Shown: positions 24,811-39,437, counted from the first letter of the stretch. The stretch is 64,000 bases of DNA from Zonotrichia leucophrys gambelii (GCF_028769735.1 NC_088169.1:45971229-46035228), one strand, 5' to 3'. Program-made: numbers and translations. The notes: a model not told the origin generated them from the letters alone.

Positions 24811-27800
24811 TGTTGTTGCGAAGAAATTCTGAAAGTAAATATTTGTGTACTCTAAACAAATTTAAAGAAATAATAATTACCAGAATGATGCCACAGTTGT
24901 TTTAATTTTAATATATTTTTATTTAAAATTTCACTATTTTAATAAAAGGATGTTGGTTATAAGACTATTCAACTTGTATTAATTTGCTCTGTACTGTCCT
25001 TAAATTTATACAATTTGTAAATAGCACCCGATTTTGGAGACCAGAGTTTAGAAGCCATAAGAAAAGCCTCAGTTAGGACCTGAGGAAAAAGGAATTTAGA
25101 AAAAATGCATATGCATGCAGGTACAGCTTACCGATGGCAATTTCATTAATTTATTTGGTTTTTCATCCTCAGATGAGATATAAACATTAAGAAATTATTT
25201 TCTGAATGCAGTCATGTGACGAGTAAGAAAACACTACCTTTATTTAGAGAGATATTAAAATAATTTCTGAAGGCCTCTAAATTCTGATTAACTATGCTGG
25301 CAAAGAATTACACAAATTATGCTGCTAAGGCATAATACAAAGTGTTCCTTTGCTTAAAGTAATGTTTTTTCAATGCTTACTTTCTCTTTACAAATAAATT
25401 TGATTTTCTGTTAAAAAATTCATAGATGTGTAATATACAGACAAATCTCGCTGGCTACCTGAAGTACCAGTGATAATACTGCCTTTTAAGGTCTTAGGAA
25501 TATAAATAAACTAATCAAACTTTTTGGTAATATTTTATGTTCTATTCTCCATAAGTTTTCATAATACTCCATTGTATAAAAATTACTGATGACTGCAAAA
25601 GCCCTAATTAACTGATGGACATTGTTTATTTTAGTGTCAAACCTATATGTATTTGTTACCTGTAGGTTAAATACCTCCTTCTTTTCACTATTTAAAATAA
25701 ATTATAAGAGATATAAACCATAAAGAACATGAACAAAATTAATTTTTAAGCTCTTCCATGTTATCTGCATGAATAAATACTTTTTTGGTTACCGCCTTGT
25801 TACAAAGGAGCTCATATTAATTCCACAAGGAAGTGAATCAGTCCACAGCATCTTGAAAATCAGCTCTGGTGTCACCCCTTATTATGCTTTATCAATCAAG
25901 TGAAAGAAAGACAAATTTATTTCTCAAAACTAAAAATTAGTGTCTTATTAATGGCAAAGGTATGTGCCACTTCTGGAACTAAATCCCAGTGTTTAATGAG
26001 GTTATTCAGTAACCTCTATTAAATTAGTAAGTCTGTCAGATATGTCTGTCAGAGGCAGAAATGGAGGCTTATTGTAGAGCAGCCTTGGCGAAATTCTGTA
26101 GAAAGAAATATCTGATTTCTAATCAATTTATTTGTATTTTTGTTTCAAAAATCTTATTCTTTATCCATTTACTGCTACGATAATTAATATTTATGTATTT
26201 AGGGAATCCCTCATATCACAGCCTCTACAAACAACAAATAAATTATGCCTATTCTTGATTTGCTGATTCTTCAGGAACTATATGAAATGATGGGCCTTGC
26301 CTTCCTCTTTCATAGTTCACTTTATATTGCATATGGGTGAAATATCTGTTTTATGAGTACACATATAAATAAATCCTTAAAATACTTAAATTATGCCACT
26401 AGCACTTGTATTTCTATATAACCATTGCATTTATACTTTTTTTTTTTATTGACATCTGATGTATCCTAATACTTTAATATTTTTTTTAATTATTATCCTT
26501 TTCTCTTTACATGCATGCACCATAGAAAGAGTGGCACCTGAGATACAAAATAGGAGATTTTTAATATGAAGGTAGAGTTGTGAAATCTGCATGAGGTGAT
26601 GTGCAAGTAAAATGTCAATGGAGATAAACTCATGCACTCCCAGAAACTCCTTGTTGTGGGGGAAGTGTCTCCACTGCTGTATTTCAGGAGGTACCTCCAA
26701 ATTCTCTCCAAAATCATAGACTGGATGAATAGGGCACTCTTAAAAAAAAAAAAACAAACAAAAAAACAAACAACTGTAGACCCAGAAAAAGCATTTAGAT
26801 TCAAGGTTTACACACCTCAGAAAATTCTTTATTGTATTTTGAAAAGCAAAATGGAAAAAAAAAAAAGAAACAACCAAAACTAATTAAGCAAGACACTACA
26901 ACTAAATTTTCCATGAGTCAACAAAATGTTTACCCTTAGGAAATTCTGAAGCAATTAGTCTCTCCTTTGAGTTCCCTTTCATTAGATTCTTAGAAAATTG
27001 CAAAACTTTGTACACTGGGTGGCCTGTGATGTTATGAAAATTTTAGTAGCTAGATTCCACCTCTCTCTCAGGCCAGGTTCTTCAAGCTAGAGCTTTTCAT
27101 ACTGTGTGATATATACTAATTTGTTCAAAAGTTATTTGAGGACTTGTTAATCATGGTATTCCTCATTTCCTGTATCCATGAGTTTCCTGATTGTCATAAG
27201 CTATATAATCACTGAATACTTCTAGATGTAACTGAAAATGGAATTTAAGATTTGAAGGAATTATTTGAATGAAATTTAAAATTTGAAGGTACACAGAGTT
27301 AATACATTTTGCTGTGTGCTCCATACACCACCAGAGCATGTAATTTTATTTGGCTATTCAAAACTGGTAGACAACTTGACCTTAAATATTGCTGCTTCTG
27401 TTTGTCCTTTGTAGAAATGGGATGGCATTAGTTTTCTTTTAACACTGTTGTGAATATAAAATAGTTAATGTCTAATGTCTAAAAACTGTTTTTGTGGTGC
27501 ATTAGTCCATAATTCTCTATTCATAGAAGTGTTCACACAATGTGAGCTGAATAAATGGTGAGATTTCAAATTGAGCATTGAGTAGAATAACAATCTTCAA
27601 TCATAGCTGATCACTAAACTACAGTATAAACTCCAACTAGATAGCAAATGAAATGTATAAACAGAACACTAAAGTCTATATCAAAATGCACATAAACAAG
27701 CAATTCTGTCAATACTGTACATTCTAAATGACTGACAGACCACAGAAACATTAAGCTTAGTCTATGATAGGAGAAGTTTCATAAGAGATATGCATTTTAA

Positions 27801-30584
27801 AGGTTTTTTTCTGAAAACAAATCAAAACAGTTGTAGTGGAATTTGTGCTTAGACTGTACATAAATATCTATATGCGGCAGTCTGCACATAAGTTAGATAT
27901 TTAAATTTCCACCACAGTCAGCAGAGATCAGAATCTTGACTCATGTACCTAAGCATAGAGTTAGTTGAGACATCTAACAGATATGATTGTTGGAGATCTG
28001 GCATAGAGACTTATGGAGACTTTCAGTGTGGCACTGGGATGACAGCCACTGTATCCTTAGGCATCTCAAATGGTATGAGGCAGCTGTGATTGGAATGCAG
28101 TTAAATAGAAACAAAAGTAGTTGATTCAGTTTCTGGAATTGATTCCAGCCTCGAACCTGTCTAAGTCAAAAAGCAAGACTTGGTCAACTAGGCTTGAGCA
28201 TCAGCATAAAATAAAACTTCCGTTCTCCCTAAATTGAACAAACTCATTTGTATTTAACATACTCTTGCCCTGTGTATGCTTTCTCTGACGACTCTGTGGT
28301 GTCAGGAATAAAAAGGTCAAAGATTCTTCTCAACAATTTATTTGGATAATGCCATCCTGTGTTAGGAAATTAGGAGAAGGAATTGGACTGACCTGAGCTA
28401 TTGCATATCAGTCCTAGTTTGTATTTTCTTATTGAAATATAAAGCCGTGGGTTCTATTCACAATCTCAGTGGTTCTTCAGTGAGCATACTTTTCAAAACA
28501 CCTGCTGTTTCCATGACCAATAGAAGAATCTGGAGATGGACTTTAGATTCCATTCTTTGCTTTCAACACTTAAACAAAAATGTTCCTCCTAAGCCTTAGT
28601 CACAACTGAGAAAGGGTAAGTTAGCAAATACAACCTCAGTAAGCACAATGTGCTGTTTTTGTGAGGTCAGTTGAGGCTACTGCTATTCATATTCACTTTG
28701 TAAATATTTGCGTAACAAAAATTATTTGGATTCCTCAGTGGCAAATACTTCACAAGACCCAGGTGCGCTGTAAAAAAGATGTTTGTATTTATAAAGAGAG
28801 GAGGAGTCTATTGACTCTTTCTACTTAAATAACATTTACATTTCTTTCAAACTTCCTTCTGAACATGATACTACAATGCCTTTCAACTCTTAGAGAAAAT
28901 ATGCTAGTAGATAAAAGAGCTTAGCTCTCATGAAGGATTTGTATTCTTCTGATGCATGAATTTTCTTGAAGCTTGACACAATTCTAGCTTTTCTCACAGT
29001 CACTTGAGAAAGGATAATGAAAGAACAGCCCTAAGGAAAATAGGTGTAATTAACATTTACATAACAAAGAAACAAACAAACATTTTTTTTTTTGTTTGGT
29101 TTTTACTGGGGGTCTTTAAGGTGAACTGTTCATGGCTAATGTGTGTTAATGTTATTCTTAGAAGTTGAATCTTGTCCATGATTCATGTGGATTTCACAGC
29201 AGCTTGATATTTGTTTTCATCCCCTACGAATGGGATGAATCGTTCACTGAAAAATTCATGCATCCAAAGTCTAATAAGTAAAACAAAAGATACCTGTACA
29301 AGCAAAGTAAAATAAGGAATTAATTCTCGACTTCCCAGGCAAGTGTTCAACCATCTCTGGAAAAGCAGGGCTCCATCACATGTAATGGCCACTTGTGAAG
29401 GCAAACTCCATTACTCCAAACATTCTCCCCCTTTCTTTTAGATATTTGCTCACTATCTTCAATCATTAATAATGATGAGACTGACCTCTTCCAATTCTTT
29501 CTTTTATTAGAGATGTTCTAGATTGTTTTTTTCCTCACTAAAACCTTTCCACATTGTGGAAGTGCTTTAATATGTTTATCAGAATTACTGTCATCAGTCT
29601 CCACTACTGAAGGAACATTTTCAAAAGTTTAGGTCTATAGTATAATATAATCAAGAAAGCATAGGTAATTTTGAGATTTCCCATCTGATCCTATTGTGGT
29701 TTTGGTTTTGGCTTATTGCATCTGAATTACATCTTTGCCTGCATGCGTTCTTCACCAATTTATTGCACTGAGGGTTCTGCAATTTATGAGGACAAAAGAA
29801 ATACACCTTATACTTAAAGCCACGACTTAATGGTCAATCTAATTTTAATCTCAACTGTTTAATTATCTTTAATTCAGATCTAGTTATTAATGAAAATTAA
29901 AATTGAACAAATAAACTGCAAATCCAAAACAGCCAAAGCCAGACAACAAACCTCTCTCATAAACTATTTTATCAGAATTACTGTGCTTACATTTCGTGCA
30001 TCTACTCCTTCCTCCTGCGGTTGTTATGCTCATCCAATGCCTGTGTGATTCCCAAGCCTGATGCCCTCAGGGAGTGTGAGGATATGTTACACCAACTTGT
30101 CAGCTTTATGAGCCCTTTCTCATGAGAATATGGTATTATCTGGAGGTTCTTCTTGTCCACAGGTTCTCTTGGGGTTATTTCCATGCCTTTTGTAACACTG
30201 CCTGTGCCTTGATCTTTCTCTTTTGTGCCACAATTACTTATTGTAGCTTTATTTACTGTACATATTGGGGTTTATTTACTTTGGATGCTTATCCTTTGGA
30301 TACTTGTTCTCTGTAACTGCTGAATAAAAATGGCTTAGACCAGCTTCCAAGGTTACATTTCTAACTAATCAATGACTATTAGTGGTTTATTTATAGTTCT
30401 GGAACCTCTGGTATCATGCCTACCGTTTCAAGGCATTTACTCTCATTACAAATTTGCATTTATGTAAATTACTTTTTTTAAATTTTAGGGCTGCAGAGCA
30501 TTGATTTTACATATAATGGTGGTTTTTATATGTTAGTTATACTAAGATTTCACTATATTAAGAATATTGCTGCAATGGGACTTC

Positions 30585-30840
30585 ACAAAACAAAGCTTTA
30601 TTAAAGCTCAGTGAGTCACAGGGTTTAGGCAATTGGTGCTGCACCCAAATGAGCTGAAACAAAGTTCCAACCAAGACCAACGTGGGACCAACCACGGAAC
30701 ACATACCCACGCTTAGTCCTGAGGTCTCACAGAGTTATCATGTATTGTGGCCTGTAGCATGGAGAGTATCATATTTGCTGAGTTAGAGGGTCACAGCTCA
30801 CTGTGTCCAGGCTTGTTATTCTACCCATTTTTCTTGTGCC
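30585..30840 (-). mobile_element. Possible retroelement or LTR fragment
   Basis: Composition is more balanced than the flanks, and a minus-strand TTTAATAAAGCTTTG lies near 30594-30608, resembling a polyadenylation signal at an LTR or LINE end. I do not recognise the family and see no clean termini. Confidence 0.25.
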
Positions 30841-31000
30841 AGTTGTAAGTGTCAAAGAGCAGAAGATGCTTTCAGGATGTTCACTATCATGTGACTGCTT
30901 CCAATCATCTTGATGTCTTTAAACATCTTGACTGAAAATTGACTTTTAAATACCTTTAAGGCTTTCTTGTTAATGTGAGATTTTTCTAGTTTACATTTTC

Positions 31001-31769
31001 CATCCAGAGGGACCTTGACCGGTGTGAGAGGGGTGCCTGTGCAAACCTCACGAAGTTCAATAGGACGAGTGTACAAGATGTTGCACATGGGTCAGGGCAA
31101 TCCCAAGCACAAACACAGGATGATCAGAGTGAGATATTTGACAAGAAGCTCAATATGATCTGGCAATGTGCATTTTCAGCCCAGAAAGTCAACTGCACCC
31201 TGGAATACGTCAAAAGAAGGGTGGCTGTGAGGACAAAGGACATGGTCCTGCCCTCTACTTCCCTTATGTGATCACCCCCCTGCCAGAGTGCTGCATACAG
31301 CTCTGGGGTTCCCAGCAGAAAAGAACATGTACCTGTCAGAGCAAATCCACAGGAGGGACACAAGGATGATCAGAGGGCCAGAACTTCTCTCCTATGAAGA
31401 CAGGCCGAGGGAGTTGGGCTTATTCAACCTGGAGAAGACTCTGAGGAGACATTATTGCAGCCTTCCAAGTCCTATAAGGAAGATGGGTGGGGACTTTTTT
31501 CAAGTGCATGTAGTTAGGACAAGAGGTAATGGTTTTAAGTGAGAAAGGGTAGTTTTAGACTACATGTTAAGAGAAAATTAAATGTTGTAAGAGTGGTGAG
31601 ATGATGCAACCAGTTGCCCTGAGAAACCATGGATTTTCCATCCCCGGAAGGCCAGGTTAGAAGGAGCTCTGAGCAACCTGGACTAATGGGAGGTGTCCCT
31701 GTCTGTGGCAGGATCATCAGAATTACATAAAGTCCCATTTAACACAATCTGAGTTTTTATGATTCTGTG
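31001..31769 (+). mobile_element. CR1 LINE, 5'-truncated, about 770 bp
   Basis: The plus strand carries the CR1 order: AGGGACCTTGACCGG, GCCTGTGCAAACCTCACGAA, GCACATGGGTCAGGGCAAT, AGAAGCTCAATATGATCTGG, then the reverse-transcriptase C-terminal region around CAGCTCTGG and ATGATCAGAGGGCCAGAAC. The 3' UTR follows, ending TTTTTATGATTCTGTG. Frameshifts break the ORF2 remnant, so it is inactive. It is the longest CR1 copy in the window. Confidence 0.93.
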
Positions 31770-34234
31770 TTAGTATCTAACTGTGAAAGAAGCAGATTAT
31801 TTTACACTGCAAGTTAGCAATCACCCTCTGCCACAACCCAGAAACAAGTCTGATGTTCATTATAAATAATTGACAGGCTGAACAAAAACATCAATCCATG
31901 TGACAGGGAACTCCTATTCTTTACTGTAAAATTATCTTAGCTCCAGCAACTAACCTGCTATTTAGTGTCAAAAGTGCTGGCTAACAAGCTTTAAGCTTTA
32001 TTATAAAACTTTACCAAGTTCCCAACTCTCAGAGCAAAGTTCATATATGAAGTAAGGAGTAGAATATGATCTCTGCACTTGCTGGGATAAAACAAGAGAG
32101 AACAGAACAAGAAAAAGAATAGGAGAGAAAGGAGGAAAAGGACTAGTCCTTAGATCCCATGTCCTTCTTGCTGCCATGGATGGTCTGGATCTGGAGGCAA
32201 TGGAAGAAAGAGAGAGAGAGGAGAGTTTACAATCAGTTTACAGCTTACATTATTTATGCACGTGTCTTATGTAAAATAAGATTTTTTGCACCATTTGCGC
32301 CACATTGTTCACACATGTGCAGTTTGCCCTTTAGACCCCTCCAGGAAATGATTTGGGGGAAACTGGACGTCTGTGGTGTCCTGAAGCCCCTTTTATTGAG
32401 GCACCTGGGACTCAATCCTTCCCTTGATGCAGCTGTGCTGAGGATGAGTTTCAAGGCAAACTTGAGATCCCAGCAACTAAAATGGAATTTATCTCAGAAC
32501 AGCACTGCCCTACCTCCATGGACTGTCTCTTCCAGTCAGAACTCTCCTGTTGCAACAGTGAGAATGCTTCAGACAAATGATGCTGACTTGCTTATGCCTA
32601 GTCCTTCACTTGAAGTCCACACTGTCTCACCTCTTTTCACTTCCAGTAGGAACTGAAATCTGCCCTCAGTTTTAACTGTAGTTTCTCACCATACTCTTGT
32701 TTTCATTACGTTGTGTGTTGTTTTCTTTGCTGCTTTCTGAGTTCAGTTTTATCAGCTTTAGTTTCCGTGTAGCAGTGCCAAGAATTTGTAAATGCTGATA
32801 CAAGTTGCTGAGCATGCCTTTGTAATTTTGGTAGATGACCTGATTTTGAAACTGATGCAAAAATATAATTAGTTTGTTCTGTATTTATTGTTGTCAGTGT
32901 TTTTTATTTTATTTTGCCATCTGGCAGGCTGCGTGTTTCTTTTAAAGAGAACAGGATACTCAAAAATTAGGTCAAAAAATAGAGAACTCTTCTGTGAATG
33001 ACTGCTCATTGTTTTAGATATTGATTCCTCTCCGAATCTATTGTTGATCAAAATGTGGGGGATGAAAAGGTGATGGAACTGGTGCTTGCCCCAGTTTTTA
33101 TGCCCTGATGGAACATATGGAACATTCTTCTGTAGGACTGACACTTCAGGAATCTGGTCCACAAATAAAAACAGATCAAATTCCAGCAAGGTTTACCTCT
33201 AGCAGTGACTGGCAGAAAATGCTTAGGGGAAGAGTAGAATAACAGTGAACTCAGAGTAACACCATCAAAATATTTTTCACATAAAAGTGCTTTTGTTTGT
33301 ATTTACAAGGGACTGTAGAAGCAAAGGATACATAGGGACACTAATCAGTAACCATACTCCAGGAAATGGACTAAGTAAGCTTCTGGTGATATAAAAACCC
33401 AGCAGGTGATAGAATCAATAATCAACAAATATAAATTTCTCTCCAGAAATATAATAAATAGTAGGCATGATAAATGAAGTATTTGCAGTACTGTTACAGA
33501 AAAGAAAGAATAAATTGTTATTGCTAGACAAATAGAGCCTTCACAAATAAATTCAGGTTTTGCCATTATCTTGAATATTGATAGCTACAGTGTTTTGCCA
33601 AGTAAGATATGTCTTGATATAACCTCTTATTTTTAAACAAACATTTTGAGTGACCTCCAAGTCCATTTGGGTATTCCACTGTCACCAGAAATCAGAACAG
33701 TTGTTTGCAGAAGAAAACTTTTTTCCATATTAGAGTTGCCATTTTTGCCATGGAAGTTCTCACATAGTCTGAAATAGCAATAGCAAAAGTGTCATATTAC
33801 TATGTCCAAATAAAAGGAAGAAGACACAAACTCAGTAGGTGCATGTTAGCTCATGTTTGGAGACACTGAAGAATTCCCCAAAGGCTTATTTACAGCAAGC
33901 CATAGTTACATCAATGTGTTTCTTAATCCCAGTGAGCAAATGTCAGTAAGAAAATAAAAGGTAATTTGCTGATCATAACTTGCAATGTTTTTATATGCCT
34001 CTAACCACAAAATATCTTAAGCTAAAAATGAAAATGAGAAGATAGATCTACAGTGGAATGACCTGGGGTTGAGCTCTGTCTACCTTTAAGTCTTGGTAGT
34101 TCTAGGTGACAGTAGATAGCAGTTGAAGACTTCTGCCTTTTCCAAAACTTAATTTATTTTCCCATAAATTGATTGCTCAAGAACTCTAAAATTCACGGCT
34201 CTGGGACCAAGAAATATTGTATCTATTTACTGCC

Positions 34235-34292
34235 CTGAACGTATATTGCCTATTCTCATCTTTCTGAACATATGCTGCCTATTCTCATCTTT
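34235..34292. repeat. Two-copy 29-bp tandem duplication
   Basis: Both copies end TGCCTATTCTCATCTTT and differ at about three positions. Confidence 0.85.
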
Positions 34293-34327
34293 CCCCTATA
34301 AACTAGGCGATAGGTTAAAACTAATTG

Positions 34328-34361
34328 CTAAGGAAGTAATTTTACTAAGGAAGTAATTTTA
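34328..34361. repeat. Two-copy 17-bp exact tandem duplication
   Basis: CTAAGGAAGTAATTTTA is repeated exactly twice. A partial third copy follows at about 34366-34380 and runs into an A-run. Confidence 0.85.
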
Positions 34362-37300
34362 TGACTAATTTTACTAAGGAAAAAAAAAAAAAGCCCCAAG
34401 TAGCAGTCACCTTCACGATTCCAGTGGCAGCTATAAGGTTGCTTGAATTCATAGTAGTTGTAGAACTTGTTTGCACTTCATCAAAACAATTCTAGTGTAA
34501 ACAATGTACTTTAAAACAAGAAATTTAATTTATCAGAACAAATCTCATCCTAGACATTATTTGTTCCCAACATCACCAATGCTGCCATAGACACCCATCA
34601 GATACCTATCATTTCAGTAGTGGAAAGAGTTAGACCAGATGATGCCAGGACTGATGGACATGCTTTTAAAGGCCCTGTGAAGTTATTGTAAAATGATACA
34701 AAAATCTGTTTTATGTTTTAGCTGGTCTGTCTTAGGCTGCAAAGAGTTAACACCACCAAGCTTCTGGCATGCAAAAAGTAGTAAATACTTAGGAGAACAC
34801 ACAACATGAGCAAACAAGGCTGGCATATATGCAAGTGTACATAGCTGAGTGATTCATCTCATCTTAAAACAGATATGTAAAACAATTTGGACAAATTAAG
34901 ACCAAGAAGTCTCTTATTTTTCTATTAATTATAAAATAAGTCAGGCCAAACAGATCAGAGCAAATGCCTGTACAATAGTTAGTGTTAGGTCACATAGATG
35001 TCTCTTCAAGTGTCTGAAATAATTAAAATGGTTCAAAATATGATTCTAAAACCACAGGGAAGCAGAAAATAACATTGCGTTCTGGCAAGCATTTTACTCT
35101 TCTGTACTTCTGTTTCTCACTAAAGAAACAAGATCATAAGTATTATCAGCCATGAATTAATGTCATTCCTCACACAGATAGAAATATGACAAAGATTTAA
35201 AAAATATCTTTCAACAATCCTTCCTTTAATTATAAAAATTATTGGTATGTAATGTATATTTATAGTGATACAATTGTCATTAACTCTCACACAAACTTCC
35301 CAAAGCATCACAAAAAAAACCCCAAAATAAACAAACAGAGAAACAAACAAAACAAATTGAAACTTTTTTTAGTATGAAAGTATTAACACACTCAGTAGAC
35401 AGATGTCTGTCACAATTCTTAATTAAGATGTGATTTAGACATTCTACAATCCTGATGTCAACATTTTGTCAAGGTTTCTGGTTTCTGGGCTATTACATGA
35501 AAGATAGGGAGTAACATCTTGTAATCAGTCCTTTTGAAGAAAAAAAAAAAATAAAAAATGGTCTGTGTTCTTTACCTTAAGTGAAGATATAGCCCTGATA
35601 ATCTGATTGGGGTACAAGAGCTGTGTAAAGAGACAGGGATTCAGGCATTTTCTGGAGTCTATGACTTTTAGTGACTAACTTTAGACAATTTTTCAACCAT
35701 TTCAGACTGTAAAACCTCCTCCAGCACTAGAAGTGATAAAAATGTTTGGATTTAGCTTTGAGGGATAGGCATCAAAACGTCAGCACAATCTTTGTAGGAT
35801 CCCATCTGCTGTTGGTATAACATGTAGAAACAACTCTACCTGATTTATCCAGTTTAAAAGATAAATTATTGCAGCTTGTAACATAGATAACAAGCAGCAC
35901 ATTTGAAATATATCCAGAAGAGTTTGGGGCCCATCTTCAAAAAGCACTGCAGGAATATCCTGAGTGCTTTTAGTGTCTAACAGTAAATTGCCCTACTTAG
36001 GAGCATATATGTGTGTCCTACATAGGCAATTTTGTGTGTGTTAAAGGAGGGAACTTTCTTCTGGGGCTGAAAATAGATACATTAGGTCTTTGAATTTGAA
36101 ATAATGTGATCTTCACTTTTACTGTGTTGGGGTTTTGGTGAGGCGGTGGTTCAGGGCTTTTTGGGGGCGAGCATGGAGGTGGGTTGTTGATTCTGTTTAC
36201 CTCCAAGTGGTTTTATTGTTTGCATTCAGCTAGCATTTATTACATGAGTCCAGTCTACTGAGCTACAAAATCACGTATCACCATGCCTTGGCTTTCAGGC
36301 TAAATTTATTCAGTGATAAGTACAAGCAGAAAGTGTTTATAAAGATATGGTAGGTATTACCTACAAATCACCAAGTGTCCAAAGAAAAAGGGATGTAAAA
36401 AAATACTAGTTTTATTACAACTTCTCTCATACCATCTCCCAATTTTAAAAGAAGGAAAAAGAAATGTTAAGACATCTTTTAGAATATTCAAAAGCCTCAT
36501 AGTGACAGACTATACAAAAATTTAGGCCAGTCTCAAAGAGAGATATTCACCTGGAGAACATCACATAATTTCCAAGAGTTATGGTTACCATATGCCTAAG
36601 TAATTCTGATGTATAATATGAAGCTAATGAAAAAGTAAAAGTACAAAGGATAGAAATTCTAGAAATTCTCTGAACCAGAAGATATTAGTCTTAACACTGA
36701 GACAGCTTCACCATATGATTTGAATAAGTATTATGGTAAAAGTATTGAACTCAAAAGGGGTGTGTAGGGGTGTGGTCCTATGAAATCAATTATGTACTAG
36801 AAAATACAGTCTCTGAGCAGTACAGAAATTCAGACTTGTTGATACAGATGCTTCTCTAGTCACAATTTGCATGATGATAATGTATATAAAGATAGTGATT
36901 AAGTTATGCCTTCTACATGGGTAGCAGAAACAATTCTGCAAATGTTAGATGTAAGTATTTAAAATTGGCTTCACCTTAAATCAGCCAGAGGATTTATTTT
37001 CAGATACATGTTGGATTTGAATTTGGAAATGGAACTTCACTGAATAGGAAGAGAATTAGAAAGTTTTTTAAGTCTCTTTGATATAGGCAACAGAGTGTGA
37101 TGCAGATGAAAAACAGATTCTCAGGTCATAAAAAACCTTATAAATTTCACAAGATTCAACCAAATATTCCTGCCCTCTTGCACATTCAGTGTAAAAACCC
37201 TGCATGGCATCACATCTCTTGATAAAAATGCAGTAATTAGCCCTATGCTATTATAATATTTAGATGCATTTGAAGAGTTAAAACAAAAATTACTTGAGGA

Positions 37301-38251
37301 TTTAGACAGAGCCCATAAAGAGGATACAAGATTTATTTTTTGTTTTCTAATATAGCCCACTCTTCAATAAATATTTTCTCAGGGACATCTGAATGTATCA
37401 CTTGCTACTATATAATCTCTTCTAAATTTTACCACTTCCAAAATCCATCTAATTTATTAAGTAATCACAATGCAGACAACAATAACTTGGAATCTCAGTA
37501 GCATGGTTTTATTTAAATTTATTTTTGGAGGCAGGTTGTTTTGTTAAGACTTTGCTTTCTGGTTTTACTTCTTGGATATCTTAAACATTGTGGTCCTACC
37601 AACAATAGTTTCAACTCAAAGACTAAACTGTAATTCTACACAAAATATTATTAATTTTATGTTCTATAAGCAGTGATTTTGTCTATAAGTCATTAAAAAG
37701 ATGGAGTAAATGGAACAGGAAACAAAATACACCATTATATACCTGACACATTTTAATTCAATTCACTATAAGATCAATAGATAATAAATATTTTTTGCTC
37801 ACACACTTTCAAGCAACCCCAAAATAGTCTGAGCTGAAAGATAGAGTACTTGTCTTTTAAATATAAAATATTTTCACTGCTGTCTTTAACTCGGCTGAGA
37901 CTTTCAAGGATACTATAGAGAACATTATTTTAGACTGCCCATTTCTGTGCTTCACTTCATCTGTATGTAATAGATATATAAGCAACTCAGACAGCTACTC
38001 CTGAGAGAGGTCACTCAGACATAATCCTAGAATCAAAAGGAACAAAGTCATGAGTAGTCTGAAATGCTGGGATTATGAACTTCTGTGCCTTGCCCTCATT
38101 CTCTGTATGGTTTTCAGGTATAAAGTAGCAATTTTTAGAGTGATTTTGTTGTGACAGAGTGTGATTATTGCAACATCATCCTAATCTGAGCCTAAAGGCA
38201 TCCTGTGAAATTTTTATGTGTGTGTATTTGTATATAAATATAAACAATATA

Positions 38252-38302
38252 AATGTATGTATATATGTATAAAAGTATGTATGTATGTATGTATGTATGT
38301 AT
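38252..38302. repeat. TATG/TGTA microsatellite
   Basis: About eight tetranucleotide units of GTAT, preceded by a less regular TATA/TGTA stretch from about 38217. Confidence 0.9.
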
Positions 38303-39154
38303 AATTCAAGGTCAAAGACCATATTTGTCTAAATCTGAAATCACACAAATTTTTCATCAGTGTAGTAATTTGAAATTATTAAAAATTACAAATATTTGCT
38401 ACATTTATTTTGTTTTTCATTGCACATGATGTCAGTGGGGATGACACAACTAAGAAAGTGGAGGGTAAAACACTGAGAATGACACATGGGAATGACAAGA
38501 GAATAAATAATTTTATCCAAGAAAAAAGTCTGACCATTAATATAGATGTGCTGGTAGCATTTTGTGCTTTTTCATTTAATGATAATAATACATTATATGT
38601 TTCAATAACAGATGCTGTGCCCCTTTATCCAGAAAGTAGTAATACTAAACCTTCCTGCATTGAGAACAATCACACTTCTAAAAATTATCCTAGAGATTCA
38701 AAAGCAAGGATTGAGTAAAAAAGCTTGTCTTTATATTTAGATTTAATTGCATTCAACAATTATAATGGTAAAATAAACAGTACAGAGGAAGGTTTCTGAT
38801 CCTGACTTCTTTTATCATTTTAGATGTACCTACAAATTAGGGGAACAAAAGACACCTTTGCAATATCTACTTGGCAACACAACAGAAAACCCTGTAGTCT
38901 AATAATTGTTTCCTCAGACAGCCAGCGAGTAAGAGTAGATAATCACACATATATTCATTTTGCTTCCTTTTAAAGAATCATGAGATTAGATTCTAAGGCT
39001 GAAATCATGCAAAAAGTTCTGTAAGTTTTCAGTCCTCTATAAATCAATGGCATTTTGTAAACCTGTTAGAAAGAGACAGATACAGGAGAAAGAGTATGTG
39101 GGGAAAAATGGGACTCTTAAAGTAGTTTGACATGAATGACAGAAGATGTTCGAA

Positions 39155-39437
39155 TTCTGTTGGCCTCTTGTCCCAGGCAACTATCAACAGGACCAGAGGA
39201 AATAGCCTCAAGATGCTTTAGGGGAGGTTGGACACTAGGAAGAATTTCTCCACTGAAAATGTGGTTAGGCATTGAAATGGGCTGCCCAGGGAAGCGGAGG
39301 AGTCACTATCCCTGGAAGTGCTCAAGAAATGGAGGTGACAATTAGTGCTACGCCATCAAGGTGGCATGGTGGTGTTTGGTCAAGGGTTGGACAGTGATCT
39401 TGGAGGGTTTTTCCAATCTAAATGGTTCTATGACTGA
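39155..39437 (+). mobile_element. CR1 LINE 3' tail
   Basis: The CR1 3' region is readable in order: GGTTGGACACTAGGAAGAA, a GGGCTGCCCAGGGAAG segment, CCCTGGAAGTGCTCAAG, GGGTTGGACAGTGATCTTGG and the end AATGGTTCTATGA. The GTTGGAC...GATCTTGGAGG ending suggests a CR1 subfamily different from the copy at 31001-31769. Only the 3' end is left. Confidence 0.9.

Larger units (their letters stand above)
19822..30584. other. AT-rich intergenic or intronic DNA
   Basis: Over 10 kb with no supportable gene or recognised transposon. It contains a 13-bp tandem repeat at 23448-23488, a hairpin at 24765-24810, an A/T-only patch near 21535-21590, and an A-rich/T-rich pair near 29069-29104. Chance open frames reach about 100 codons. 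Functional non-coding elements cannot be judged from one sequence. Confidence 0.6.
31770..39154. other. AT-rich intergenic or intronic DNA
   Basis: No gene is supported. It holds a 165-codon open frame at 32159-32656 without a recognised domain, short tandem duplications at 34235-34292 and 34328-34361, and a TATG microsatellite at 38252-38302. Confidence 0.6.

Noticed and set aside
31166..31542. Plus-strand open frames of 67 and 84 codons
   Set aside because: They are pieces of the broken CR1 reverse-transcriptase region, not a host gene.
32159..32656. 165-codon open frame on the plus strand, the longest outside simple repeats
   Set aside because: No recognisable domain, start context or splice pattern. 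In 64 kb one frame of this size can arise by chance. A protein search could revive it.
34620..34660. CR1-like words (GTTAGACCAGATGATG)
   Set aside because: Only one short word matches and the neighbouring sequence does not follow the CR1 order.
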